NCBI RefSeq assembly: GCF_012489685.1
Contig: NC_080043.1
Span: 8,806,501-8,870,500, forward strand
Length of the DNA: 64,000 bases
Source of the DNA: Lotus japonicus
Lineage: Eukaryota > Streptophyta > Magnoliopsida > Fabales > Fabaceae
Direction of reading: 5' to 3'
This document shows, in pieces, positions 44,271-55,758 of this stretch (positions are counted from its first letter, which is position 1; every line of letters begins with the position of its first letter). The position numbers were made by a program, and so were the translations under genes. The notes below the pieces were generated by a model. The model did not search any database, was not told the DNA's origin, and worked only from the letters and a program-made list of their open reading frames with translations.

Positions 44271-44612
44271 TTATATTAACATCGGTTCCACCACACCTTG
44301 AGTGCGCATTTTTGGTCCGTCCATCAAACAAGGACTCAACCTAAACATGAGAATGCAGAACTCCATTTGGCTGAGAGCACCATCTCCATCCAAATCACCT
44401 TCCATTAGCATGCACAAGAGCTCGTCGTACCTCACCTCCAAACCCAGCAAGAAACAGTTCACCTTCAAGCTCTCGAACGTGATAAGGCCCTTGTTCTCGT
44501 CCATGAGCAGGCGAAACCCGTGGCAGAGTTCGCCTATAAACCCTTCTGCGCCTAAGCTTGAGATCATGGATGGGAAGTAGTCCTCGAAGTCCAAGCCATA
44601 ATCCAACTCCAT
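44271..44612 (-). CDS. Single EF-hand calcium-binding protein, KIC/PBP1-like
   Basis: An intronless 113-residue protein. Members of this plant family bind Ca2+ with one EF-hand and regulate partners such as the kinesin KCBP (KIC) or the kinase PINOID (PBP1). Visible: acidic N-terminus DYGLDFEDYFPSM, GFIGELCHGFRLLMDENKGL and ITFESLK (residues 24-50, the degenerate first hand), then the canonical loop DLDGDGALSQME (73-84) followed by FCILMFRLSP. After LMDG (about 99) the expected amphipathic tail (usually W-x-EEAL) is replaced by PKMRTQGVVEPMLI, so a 3' frameshift or lost end is possible. A TATA box lies about 98 bp upstream. Family members are usually around 120-135 residues. Family call is strong; which partner it binds is unknown. 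Confidence 0.87.
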   Translation of the reverse strand: MELDYGLDFEDYFPSMISSLGAEGFIGELCHGFRLLMDENKGLITFESLKVNCFLLGLEVRYDELLCMLMEGDLDGDGALSQMEFCILMFRLSPCLMDGPKMRTQGVVEPMLI

Positions 44613-44709
44613 AGCTGAAACTGTCTGTGAATTAAGCCTGAACTAGAAGTGGTTAGTAAAGAGGATAGTGTGGTAGCTTATGATAGAAGGATGTGTTAAG
44701 TGGAGCCTC

Positions 44710-44716
44710 TTATATA
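44710..44716 (-). promoter_or_regulatory. TATA box of the EF-hand gene
   Basis: On the minus strand catatataaga is centred about 100 bp upstream of the ATG at 44612, a suitable position for a plant core promoter with a short leader. Confidence 0.65.
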
Positions 44717-44719
44717 TGA

Positions 44720-46292
44720 TAAGGAAGCAGAAGCAACCAACTAATGTAAAGATGGGGACGGGTAACCAATAATATTTAGCCCACACCGATATAGTGTAGA
44801 CTCTTTGAGTGAAATGAGAAGATAAGGGAGAGATGAGTGATAGATATGATATAAACGATACATGAAAGAAAGAAAAGATAAATAAAATAAGAACTATTTA
44901 TTTGTGTATAGTTACTATTTTGCAATCTATCAATATAATCAATCGATGGCGTTTGGTAAATTAAATAGTAAAAATGATAGTTACAACTAAAACATTAAAC
45001 AATTAAGGTGCAGAGAAACTCTATGTTGCACAATATTAAAAATATATGAGTAATTTGCAAGTAGTTCAAATGTATGACAATTTATGGTTCACCATAAAAA
45101 TTATAAAAATAGTATCGACAACACTCATTTTAACACCCTTTTTATAATAAATATGCTCTCATGTATTCATTAAAATTTAAGTAAGGTTCATTATAAATAT
45201 AAATCACATTTTCAATTTAGTGCACTCACATGAATTTTAGCAAACATAAGATAGAATCCACTTAAAGAGTTCCGCTAGCATTCTTCAAAATCACAACATC
45301 ATTTTAAAAGTCAATTTTTTTTTATATGCCAAAATTTAATTAAAGGAAATATTAGGAGTATTTCAATCCATGTACAGAAAAAAATCATGAAGCTAAGAGA
45401 GGAGGTGTGAACCATTAGAGAAATGTCATTAATATATTGATTGAAGGAGAAAATATTTTCTTCACATGCATTTAAATTCCACTTTAGAGAGAGTTGGAGA
45501 AAGTAATAAAGTAGAGATAAGTAGGAGATAATGAGATATGATGAATGATATGTGGCAGGAAATAAATAAATAGGTGAAAATGACATACAGGAGAAAATGT
45601 GTGTGAAAATATAAAGGTTAATTGGTGAATAAAAAAGAGAAGGGTTTGATGAATAAAACCTTAAAGCAAAATTAGTTTTAAAAATTAAATTTAGTAGCTT
45701 TATCTCAAATATAAATATAAATAAGGAAAATTACATTAACCTCCATTGAGAGTGATCTTTATTGCATTGATATTTTCTCTATTTTACAAAATACACTGGT
45801 GACCCCCTCATTTCATGCATATATTATTTAAAATAATTAAGAGACGTTGAGTGTTATAATAGTGAATATTAATCATAAACATCGAGGGACACATCCGCAT
45901 AGTTGATTCTTGTTTTAATAAGTTAATAAATTAAATTTTGAAAAAAGTGAAAAAAGTGTGACCTTTTTGACAAATAGACTAATTATTACGCAAAGTGAAT
46001 AGGAAATGTCAAAAGTTTAAAGTCGGATAATGATTGTGTGAATAATTTTATATTATATTTATGATACTTCATTTTACGCAAGAGTTTACTCAGCTTGAAA
46101 TATGAATAATGCATTTGGATGTCTATCTACCATGTACTGAAATTCAAATTTCTTTTTTGGAAGAATTGAGAACGGTAAGAGTTGAACTCTAGACCACTTA
46201 GTTATAAAGGCTCGGATACCATATAAAAATTATCTATCCCAAAAACTTAAACTATTGGGTAAAACATAAATGATTTTATAATATTATATTTC
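44720..46292. other. AT-rich gene-free stretch
   Basis: No coding signature, no clear transposon ends. 46169-46215 resembles a worn tRNA-like motif (gttgaactctagacc) but cannot be folded into a tRNA. Confidence 0.45.
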
Positions 46293-46620
46293 TAACAAAA
46301 ATATGTAATGGAGTGTATCTAAAAGAATACTCCCTCTATTCCCATTTATAAATCACATTTTGATAGTTTTTCCCACCAAAATATAAATCCCTTTATAATA
46401 CTAACAAAAATATGTAATGGAGTGTATCTAAAAGAATACTCCCTCCATTCCCATTTATAAATCACATTTTGATAGTTTTCCGCCCAAAATATAAATCTCT
46501 TTATAATACTAACAAAAATATGTAATGGAGTGTATCTAAAGAATACTCCCACCATTCCCATTTATAAATCACATTTTGATAGTTTTTTCCCCCCAAAATA
46601 TAAATCCCTTTATAATACTA
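46293..46620 (+). repeat. ~109-bp tandem repeat, three units, within a Stowaway-like MITE
   Basis: Units start taacaaaaatatgtaatgga at 46293, 46402 and 46510. Each contains actccctccattcccattta, a typical Stowaway/mariner MITE end. A complementary end (tagaatggagaaagta) occurs at about 46834-46849. So one MITE end appears to have been tandemly amplified with its flank. Confidence 0.7.
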
Positions 46621-46850
46621 ATGAAATATTTAATATTTTTTTTTCCCAAAATTACCAAAATTATTTAATATGACAAAAGATAGTGTGATTTTGACTGAAA
46701 TAACATGCCCTCTTTGTAGACTCGTCTTTGCTTTTTTAATGAAGTGACACTTTCAGTCAAAAAGTTGATTAATATTAAGAAGAGAAAAATATGATTAATA
46801 GTTGTGCATAATCTTAAACAACATATATTTTAGAATGGAGAAAGTATTTT

Positions 46851-47594
46851 CTTTAAATTTTAACAAATATATAAGACCAAATATTTTTATGTGAATAATT
46901 AATAAGTAACATAATGAATATATTCTTTTCTTTACCTACCATATCACTTTTTATATTTCTCACTTCTTTCGATTTTCCCTAGCTAGCTATTTATATCACA
47001 CTATGGTAGAGCTTGAGTTCTAATGTAAATGCATCTTCGTTGTTCTTTTTGTGGAGCGCCTCCTCTTTCCTGGAAGTTGCGCTTTGTTCTTTTGTCACAA
47101 CCAATTATGTACTCATTTATCCATCGTACTGTTAAGTGTTAATTCAACCTTTTCACTTCATGTACTGTTCCTTGCCATGAGAGTGTGTTGCACTTTAATG
47201 AGAAGGTTCCATGATCACTTCCATGCTGAGTATTTAATTTCTTTGATGTGACCATGCTTGTGCTCATTTTTGAGCTTATGCAAATTTTTTGATCATATGG
47301 AAAAACCAACGAGGAAAACGGTTTCTACTTTTACGGAAACACATAATTATAATGCCAACAAAGACATAGTATATTATATTATATTATATTCAGGAGTAAT
47401 GCCACTTGTGTATTTATGTGAATTTCATGCAAGTACATTCATTTTGAATGAAGCAAATTAAAATTTACTCTTCATTACGCACCACTACCAGTACAAGCTT
47501 TGTTTAATGGTGCTCGTGCAAGGACAAGAAGGGTACACCGGCGTAGTCATGTTAAATATAATGTTGTCGCAATTCCAGCAATTCGCTAATGCCA
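46851..47594. other. Gene-free stretch
   Basis: Nothing recognisable; a short (ata)-type microsatellite (tatattatattatattatatt-like) near 47370. Confidence 0.45.
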
Positions 47595-47935
47595 TTTTTT
47601 TTTTGGGTAAGCAAAATTGTATTAATGAAGTACTAGAGGTACCTCAACCCAAGATATGTACAAGAGAAACCAAAAAAGAAAAAGAGGAAAGACAGCCAAG
47701 CCAAGGACTCCAAGGCTCACAGAGCGTAGCAAAGAGAGAAAAAAAAAAAGCTACCAGCTAGCCAACACTGACAGCAACTGCATAATTCTTCTTGCTACTT
47801 CCTTCCTTATCCCAAAAAGATTCCAAGCTACAGCACAGGTCCACGAAACAAGGGATCGTGCCAACAAGGTCAAGAGCAAAAAGTTTAACAATCAACGATT
47901 CAATTATGGCCTCAAAGAATGCTCAAGCAGTACCA
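47595..47935 (-). mobile_element. 5'-truncated LINE, minus strand
   Basis: On the minus strand a short protein tail (LVGTIPCFVDLCCSLESFWD) ends at a stop near 47763, followed by a T/C-rich 3' UTR with tcttgtacatatcttggg and ending caattttgcttaccc plus ten A (poly-T at 47597-47606 on plus). This is the layout of plant LINE 3' ends, and the 54-bp copy at 25694 shares it. I could not see a long target duplication (gcca/acca only). Confidence 0.7.
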
Positions 47936-47965
47936 TTTTAAATTGTGTTTGCTATCTATGAAAAC

Positions 47966-49147
47966 GGTGCCCACTAGGATGGACCATTTTATTTTTGGTC
48001 CACCGATGCAACAGGGGTAGATTTGACTTTTAATCAAGGGTATTTCAGACTTTACTCCTCCTTCTTCTTCCTCCCACTTTCCTCATTCTCCTTGCACATG
48101 AACTCTCAACCCATTAAGCCATACCCTACAACTCGCTCAGGAAGAAGCTCCTTCAGGTTCAACTTCAACTTCAACATCTTCATCATCTCACCCACCTCCA
48201 ATCCCCTCACTCTCTCACTCTCACCCCCTCCTTTCTAGCCACCATCAAAGAACCCTCTTCTCACCCAGAAAACCAATTTCTCCTATGCAAATCAAAACAC
48301 AAATCTTGAGCCCAGAAAGCAAATCAAAATTCAAAATTTATGTGATGATTTTGGTCAGGTGGTAGAAACCCCAGTCAACCCACCGGCGATCTCCTTCGGC
48401 GTGGTTCCTTAGATCTTCCTCAGTCCTGCACTAGGTGGATTCTGGGTTGGGGGCGATGGTGGGGGTGGGTTCTATGGGGTTGGGTTCTGGGTTCAATTTT
48501 TTTTTTCTTCTGGATTCTAATACTGGGTGTTGGCATCTGACGTTTAGATCTGTGTTTGGGATGTGAGGCAAGATGTTGAGGATTTATGCAAAGCTTTGGC
48601 ATGACCTGGGTGTCTCTTCATGCTCACTATCTGCTATGGATCTTGAATATCTAGCACTAGGTGTTTGCATCTGAAAGCATAGCTCATATCACACGAACTT
48701 GGGGTGGCTTTAAATCATTAATTTTCCCTTGTTTTATCTAATTCCATTTTCTCTTCGTGATCTGGTTTTACCTTCTTTGAGTTCTTTCTATGATTTGTTT
48801 AACTTTTAGTGATGTTATTTCTTTTATGTAAATGATAGAGAAGAACGACATATGTCCATACAGAAGCTTATCAAGCGTATTGAAAATGATAATCATTACT
48901 GGAGAAACTCAGGAAAAAAATTGACAAGTAATCGGGTCCCAAGTAATCATTCTCTCTTCTCTCTCTCAAAAGAATGTATCAAAGATGGAGGGGTTGTAGG
49001 GGTTGTCAATTTATGTTTTTGCCCTTTTACTATCCAACTAATCCTAACCATCCAATTAAAGAATATTCTAAGATTCCTTGATCTAATGGTGGTTAAGTAT
49101 GGTGCACCGGTGGACCAAAAAAAAAGTTGTCCACTCTAGTGGGCACC
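47966..49147. mobile_element. Pack-MULE-type element, 1,182 bp, same family as 34590-35753
   Basis: Ends ggtgcccactagg and, reverse-complemented, ggtgcccactagagtgg, plus the tggtccaccg block shared with the sibling. A perfect 9-bp target duplication tatgaaaac lies at 47957-47965 and 49148-49156. The sub-terminal block gaatattctaagat...gatctaatgg is also shared. The interior has Ser/Pro-rich coding-like DNA (about 48090-48240) and a short MSIQKLIKRIENDNHYWRN stretch (48852-48908), both probably captured but with no donor recognised. Confidence 0.92.
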
Positions 49148-49156
49148 TATGAAAAC

Positions 49157-49485
49157 AGGGTCGGTCCTGATATTTTGGAGGTCCTGGACAAATTATAAAA
49201 ATGGACCCCTAATAATTTTAACGTTCGAAATTTCATCCCCGTCCAGGGGTAATTAACAAATAACATGTCAAAAGCCAAAAGATGGGATTCAAACCCAGTA
49301 CATAAAAGTAACCTACACAATTACTAACAAATAGACCAGCTCAAATCATTAATAACATCTTAAATATTAATTATTATAACTAAATTTTATTTTAGAGGAA
49401 AGTTTACTGTGAATTTTTTTGGGGCCCCTTCTTTTTGGAGGCCCTGGATTGTGGGCATGCTTGCACAGGCCCAGGGCCGACCCTA
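49157..49485. mobile_element. ~329-bp MITE inserted against the MULE target site
   Basis: Ends agggtcggtcctg and, reverse-complemented, agggtcggccctg. The left flank is the MULE 3' target copy (tatgaaaac, 49148-49156), and the same 9 bp recur at 49486-49494. An 8-bp duplication (atgaaaac) would suit hAT. Thus tatgaaaac occurs three times around the two adjacent elements. Confidence 0.78.
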
Positions 49486-50002
49486 TATGAAAACCACCGA
49501 GAAATGATATTTTGCATGTGCATATGTGAATATCTTTTTTATTTGAGTATCCTTTCATGATTAACTTTTGAAGTATTATTTGCAATACGTTTAAGTGCTA
49601 CATGTTAAATTCTGTTAATTATGGTATCAGATTTGAGTGAGTACTTAAATGGGAAAAAATGGACATCTTTTTCTTTATTATAAGTAGCGGGTGCTTGCTA
49701 ATGACTTGTAGAAACGACCGGGAACTTCAATCAACCACGCGGGACACCTTCAAAGGTTCCCTTCCTAGTGGAGATTCTCCTTTTTGATTCCCTGTGGAAC
49801 TGGAACACCATCTTGCCCCGCCATGCCGTGAAACCTTAAAAGTCCCTTCTTGACAAAGATCAACGCCCCCATGTTGCTTAGTGAAGGGTGACCGAGCAGG
49901 ACATTGTAGGCTGATGGTGAATCCACCACTTTGAACATGACCTTGACGGTTTTACTTAATTCGCATTTTCTAATTAAACAGCCTTCAGTCGTGAATAATC
50001 AT

Positions 50003-51390
50003 TGTGAACACCTAATTTTGTCCTACTTTTAATAAAGTTAATTTAATATAAAAAATAGCACTCAAAATTATATTAATAGTAATTATTTAAATGATTTCAG
50101 AATTATAATATTAATTAAATAAATAAATACGAAAATAAATATTAAATACCAAAAATAAACTAGACTGTTCTAGATGAGTTTTTCTTCCTCTCCAAGAAGG
50201 GTGAAGAATGATTCCTAAGAATATTCTAGTAGTGGTGAGAAAGAAACCCTAAACCTGCAGATATAAATAAAGAGGGGGTTTTGGTGGTGAGGTCAGGTTC
50301 AGAGAGAGGAAAATGAGAGTAAAAAAACTGATTGTTCACTTTTGAGTTGTAGTTCCATCTTTGAACTACAGGCAGCCTCTAATATACACCTGAAAAAACT
50401 GGTGTAATTTTACACTAGTAAATTTTGTCTACCTATGCCTTAGAGCAATTTGATAGCAGATCCCAATTATTGCAATGGATGATTGAGTGGTGTATTTGGC
50501 TTCTGTTTGTACGCATGTTTGCTGTTGTGGGGTGCGTGGATGACTAACAAAATTTACTAGTGTAAAATTACATCTGTTTTTTGCAGGTGCATATTAGATG
50601 GACCCTTGAACTACAACTCTAAAATACAAAACATTGAGTGTGAGTGTGAGAGTAAATTTCTAGTAGCAAGATCATCAAGCGGTGATTGAAAAGGTTTGGT
50701 TCGTGCCTCATTATACATATTTGCTCTTTGGTATTTGAATAGATAGAATGATTAGGGACACTTATTATTAAACCATATGAATTTCATGCTTACAACTTGA
50801 TCTCTGATTCTGTTCCTTTGCTTCCTTGTCGGTTCCCGTAATGATGCGTTTTTTTATTTTCTTTCTAACCTGGAATTAGTTTTCTTAGATAGAATGATAT
50901 GATTCTTGCCTAAAATAATATATTTGTTTCAAGTATATATGGTACATGCCGTGAACCTTTCTTTCCTCTCCTTTAACTAACCAAGACTCAATCTTTTAAA
51001 TCTCAATTTCAAGCAACATGATAAAAACGTTTGTGGCTGTCCTTTTTTAAATAAAATACACCCACCAATTTAAATGGTCTATTTTCTAAAAAAAATTAAG
51101 ATCTCTTAGTATATGATTAACCTTTTTTATAATAAAAAACACAAACCAATATAAATTTTTTTCAAGAACTACGTGGCTTTGAATTCTCCATCGCACTTTG
51201 GGGATACATAGGAGCGGGCATCAACAACCGTTACCTTCTCTACGCGTAATTGACTCCGGACCTGTTTTTGGTTTCGAAGACTATATTCATATGGGTTTTC
51301 TAATGTTTTCCCTCCGTAAAAAACATTGGTGGCGACTCTTCTGAATTCTAATGTTTGTAGCGCCGTCCCGCCGCAATCCTGGTTGCGACA
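50003..51390. mobile_element. Probable gypsy solo LTR inside the Tat remnant
   Basis: Starts tgtgaacacctaatt and ends ggttgcgaca (TG...CA), with near-identical 5-bp flanks atcat (49998-50002) and atcgt (51391-51395). Its ends fall within the protease region of the Tat remnant, which reads on at both sides. No coding frame inside. An attggtggcgactc block at about 51332 resembles a gypsy primer-type sequence, so an internal deletion rather than a pure solo LTR is possible. Confidence 0.6.
50371..50605. mobile_element. 235-bp MULE-type MITE nested in the solo LTR
   Basis: Ends ggcagcctctaatatacacc and, reverse-complemented, gggtccatctaatatgcacc, pairing for about 55 bp (shared tgtaattttacactagtaaa). 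ttgaactaca is present on both sides (50361-50370, 50606-50615). A 9-10 bp duplication with long TIRs is Mutator-like. Confidence 0.88.
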
Positions 51391-53440
51391 ATCGTGATGA
51401 CATTTCTGAAAAAACCCCTAAGTATCACACTCCATGTAACCCAACACTTTGAAGCACTCATAGAACAATATATCCATGGAGCTTCTCGGGTCCACGAAGA
51501 TTATCAAACCTTCAACTTTGGCAATCTCATCTGAGATAGTTATGGGTCGCCACGACCAGTCCGAGCATCCTTCGCATTCTTCTTGACATTATATGGATCT
51601 CAGTTTGGCCAAGCTAGCGGGTGTCCAGTCCTGGCTCCCGATTGGAGTGTGGGAGATTATCATCACCGCCTTGGCATACTTCTCACTACGATCTAAGTCA
51701 TCCTCAATTTCCTCTGAAATCTCGGTGGAGTAACGTTCGACGGTTCAAGTGGCTCATTTGTCCTCACTTGAGAATGAAAACTTGGGATCCTTTCTTCACC
51801 CAAATTAATCTTTTGAAATGTCACTTCGACAGGCAGATGGTTCCCTTTTCGCGACTTGCACAAACTATATCCTCATCCTTATGATAAAGCTCTTCCACAC
51901 AGATATATTCCCTTAGATTTGTCTTTCTGCGAGTCATGTCCCTTTAGTTTCCCCTCTTTTCTGAATTGTTTCACCAACGCGAAACTGAAGGTATTGCGAC
52001 TTTTGTGGTATTCACAAAACTTCACCCTTTTTTATGCGGGGCTCTAGTCGTTAAGTGCTTGCCAAATTAAAAGAAGAAGTGCTTTTTTCCCTATCGGGTT
52101 TGTTCCGTGCAGAATTTGCAAAGCGCCATTTGGAGCTCGGAAACTCACAATTTTTTTCCGAGTTGAGACTATTGCTTCCAACCATGTAAGAGTCGTGTTG
52201 CGTTGAGAGTCACATTCACTTCCAGCTAATAGTCAACAATAGAAAAACACATCAAAATTTTCTTAATCTTTGCCCTACTGATTTCAATACTACCGGGAGA
52301 GTCTTAACTTCGACCGAAGCTATGTTATTCCCATTTTTCCCTATCAGATTGGTTGCCATCGGCATTAAATCTTAAATTTTGTATCCTTTTCGTTAAAAGC
52401 ATTTGAAGGACATTAAATCCATCACCCTCCATTCATTGGTTAGTACGTCCTTAATCTCCTAATTATCTATCATCGTCGTAACCACTAAGGGTGGGGGAAT
52501 ATTCATATCAGCTTAAAGTTCAACCTAGTTCTGCCGAGAACCTGAGACCAAACTAGTTGTCCGATTATTAGAACAAGGACGATAGTTTTGGCCACTACTA
52601 GCAAAGTAAAAATCGGGCTTTCATTTGTACCGCTCGTATTGGTCGCAAGATATTTGATAATCTTATGACCCATTTAAGAATTTCTTCAAACTACTTAGAG
52701 GTTTCCTTAACAATGAAGGATGAAATGAAGTGCCAGGCAGGACTGCGTTGATCACTAATGCTAAGATATCCTCCTGCGTGATCGCTACCTCCTCATGGAA
52801 GCGCTGGAAGAAATATCTCAAGGATTCATCGCTCCTTTGTTTTACTTCCGGGTTGAACCGTGTTTCTCCTGAATCTGACTTGGTCCTCGACAACTTCACT
52901 ATACTCGGCTTGTCAAGTTGCTATAAGAAGAGCTTGCAACTGCCATCCAGCTCTCAATTGAAAATTATGAAAGCAATCTAAATCAGTGCAACGCTTCTCT
53001 CTTGAGAGACGAGAGAAACAACCTACAAGTCATTGAGTCTTTCTCCTCCCTAGCGCAGTTTACAAAAATTCAATGTGTTGCTCGAAGGTTCATAAATATT
53101 GCTTTGTGTGCGGCTATGCACAGAAAGACGTAACATCAAATTTCCCAATGAGTCCTCTCAAAACCTCCAGAGATTAGATCCTTCCAACTAGCGGCTCATA
53201 AACGCTTTTAGCAGGTTCTTTCAGCAGAAATGACTTCCGCACATAACTTAGTTCCGAAGTATTTTTTCGAAAACTTCCAGAACTCTTGCATGCTTTGGAG
53301 CTCCTTTAGACGCTTATCCTTGGAATCATCATATTCTCTAATGGTTGAACCTTGTAGAAAGTTATTGTGGAAAGAACTTGAGCTGACCAAAAGAAGGAAG
53401 TTCAGTTTTGTTTGTTTCGTTCCCCACATATGACGCCAAA

Positions 53441-53950
53441 TGTTCTTCCCAAAATTTGGAATGCCTCTATTTTCTTACTGGGCGGCGGTGCTCTACTGTG
53501 CATTGGCCTGAGTTCGCGAGGAAGTGCCTTCAATTGACACTCTGACGCTCAAGTTGGTGAGAGAGCAAAGAAAGACTCCATGAGTCTCAGAAGAACTCAG
53601 AAATACTAAGAATGAATAGTATGTTATGAAAATGAACAATGTGACCAGTATTTAAAGGCCATGTGTGTAAGTTCGGTGTCTCTGTAACTAAATGAAAAGT
53701 CATTTAAGTGGAGTTTTTCAGCGCACGATTGGCTTTGATATCGTCGTCTTTAATGTATATGGCTCAGCCCTTTACAAGGCCAATCAGAGACTTTTCCAAT
53801 CGTGTCAGTGTGGTTTATTCTTGGACCAAGTCGTTCTAGACGACCCTACGATGTCTACTTAAGAGCATAACCTCTTGAGTCGGCTGCAACGCAGTCGGGT
53901 GGTATGGCTTATAGAGCCCACCGAAATTGTTAGTTTAATTTGTCAAGGTA
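53441..53950 (-). mobile_element. 5' LTR of the decayed Tat element (approximate)
   Basis: On the minus strand it ends gggaagaaca right before the primer site and contains a TATA-like ggcctttaaatactgg (about 53650-53665). The outer end is not certain; about 53950 is a guess from sequence character. Confidence 0.55.
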
Positions 53951-55036
53951 TCTTCACAACTAGAAATCGTGAGACTTATCATTTGCATAACCGTTAGCAC
54001 AAAAGTGGTAGGGTTGACCAATGACTTTTTTTTCATTCATAAGAGTTGTGATTCGAACCCGAATCACTTGCTTAGAGACGAAATGCTAAACCACTACGTC
54101 AACCCATTCATTGTTTATGCTATATCTTTGATATTATGAGAATTTAAATCTAATAATCACAAATTCAAATTCAGAAGTTGACGCATCAATGTGTAATTTG
54201 TTACAACATTTTGCTTGTGAGTTTCAGAAGTATGCCTCGGACAACAGAAACTTCACCGCAGCTTCCTCATTTTTGCTTCAATTACTAGTAAAATAGGAGA
54301 ACGTATATAAATATACTCCTCTCAGCCTCCTAGCTATATATAAAGCATTTCACCACAGGTTCCTAGAGTAATAGGATTTGTCTCCAATTATGTGTGTGTT
54401 CGCCACCAAGCGTGTCGAGTTGTTTTAAGCTTTAGCTCAAGCAAGTTTCAGTTAAGTTACTAAATATGTTAAGTTAAATGTTTAGTAAGAATACCTTTGA
54501 CAACATTAATTAATGAGTTTAATTTTGATGCACCAACGGTGTAAAGTTTTTTTACACCGTCAACCAATCAGATTTCAAAAATGTGACATGTCAATTAAAG
54601 ACATTAAATAAAAATAGAGATTTTTTCATATTCGTGAAATCTGATTGATTGACGGTGTATCGATACATCAAACTTTTTCTCTTAATTTATTCAGCTCAAA
54701 TTGGATTTGCTTAGTTGGAGAATATATGTGGGTAAAAAATATTTTTTCTTCTATACGGAAAGACTTTCATGTTTGATCTACTCCACTAATAATTAATAAT
54801 CACGAATGCGAAATCTGTAGAACTTTTTGTTCATCAGTCAAATTTTGAACAGAGAAACTTTTGATTATGCTATCTCATCATCATGAACACGTGATTATCA
54901 TGCCACGCAACTTTAATAATTTATCAACATGCTGCTATACTGCTGTTTACGTGGTTTTTTTGTTAACAAATATCCTCTTAGTTCGACTAAAGGAAATTTA
55001 GAATCAGGGTCCTTTTGGGAAAACGTCTTGCCAAAG
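53951..55036. other. Gene-free stretch with one MITE
   Basis: 54040-54105 holds a tRNA-like motif (gattcgaacccgaatc) without a foldable tRNA. The MITE is at 54524-54672. Nothing else recognised. Confidence 0.45.
54524..54672. mobile_element. 149-bp fold-back MITE
   Basis: Left tttgatgcaccaacggtgta and right end reverse-complemented tttgatgtatcgatacaccg, both leading into accgtcaa(c/t)caatcagattt. The whole would fold into a hairpin. No clear target duplication. Confidence 0.75.
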
Positions 55037-55758
55037 TGTTGTGTGTGAGTTGATATTTTTCGACAAAGATGAACGATTCAAAAGAAACTGGATTTCATTA
55101 AACACGGATCAATTACATGAAGATCAAAGTGTAACAAAGCGAAAGGAAAAACTTCAAGAAACGTAGAACTCGACAGGAAATTAAACAACATGACTGGTAA
55201 ATCTCTTCAGGAAATTAACAAGTAACGCGACAAGCTTAAATGCAGGAAAAATAAACAGTTGGTTCTGCAACGTACTCCTCCATCATCACGTCTTGCTCCT
55301 TGAGTCTCATTGATGCGGACATTAGAGTTTTTTAGTGAGTTTTTCAGAGTTGAGTTGGGAACCCCTTTTTTGACTTGAATTCTCCTATTTATAGAGCTTC
55401 ATGTTCCGCATGTCCTTGGCGGTTTTCTTCTTCTTGGATGGGTTAGTGGGTCTGGTTTTCCCTTCCCACGATCTGCTGCTTGCTCCGAAAGTTTTCTGCG
55501 TAGTGGTGGAGATCGTGTGCCTCAACTGTTTCAACCGCTTATTGGCCAAGTACTCATCCATCGTGGTGAGAAACCGACTCAGTCAATGCTGCACATGTTA
55601 AATGTGCCCGTGTTTGTAGCAACGGTTACTAAGGTCCCTTTATCGAATTCGACTGCCTCTTTAACTTAGCGCATTTTTCCTTTCTTTCCTTTAGTCCATG
55701 TTCGACTGCCTTGTGTGCTTTGGGCCGAATGTCTTTGGGCCAAAATATTGGGCCAACA
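55037..55758 (-). mobile_element. Probable solo LTR (minus strand)
   Basis: On the minus strand it starts TGTTGGCCCAATATTTTGG, has a TATA box in ctataaataggag (about 55387-55399), then a leader, a polyadenylation-like aatgaaatcc region, and ends CACACACAACA. TGTTG...CAACA termini fit an LTR of 722 bp. Flanks (caaag, actgc) do not match, so boundaries or type may be wrong. Confidence 0.5.

Larger units (their letters stand above)
49690..53440 (-). mobile_element. Decayed Tat-type Ty3/gypsy element, gag and protease remnants
   Basis: On the minus strand, from the LTR end: primer site tggcgtcatatgtgggga (complement of 53421-53438), a worn form of the Tat site seen at 61296. Then gag scraps: EFWKFSKKYFGTKLCAEVIS (53208-53429 frame) and KQRSDESLRYFFQRFHEEVA (52663-52899). 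Protease scraps: FVDPRSSMDILFYECFKVLG (about 51450-51520). After the solo LTR at 50003-51390 comes FKVVDSPSAYNVLLGHPSL (about 49850-49930). Frames are broken many times, and RT, integrase and the second LTR are missing. A 5' LTR follows at 53441. Confidence 0.8.

Noticed and set aside
46140..46215. Worn tRNA-like motif before the tandem array
   Set aside because: Only the T-arm resembles a tRNA; the rest does not fold.
54040..54105. tRNA-like motif gattcgaacccgaatc
   Set aside because: It is a palindrome-like fragment without the other arms of a tRNA.
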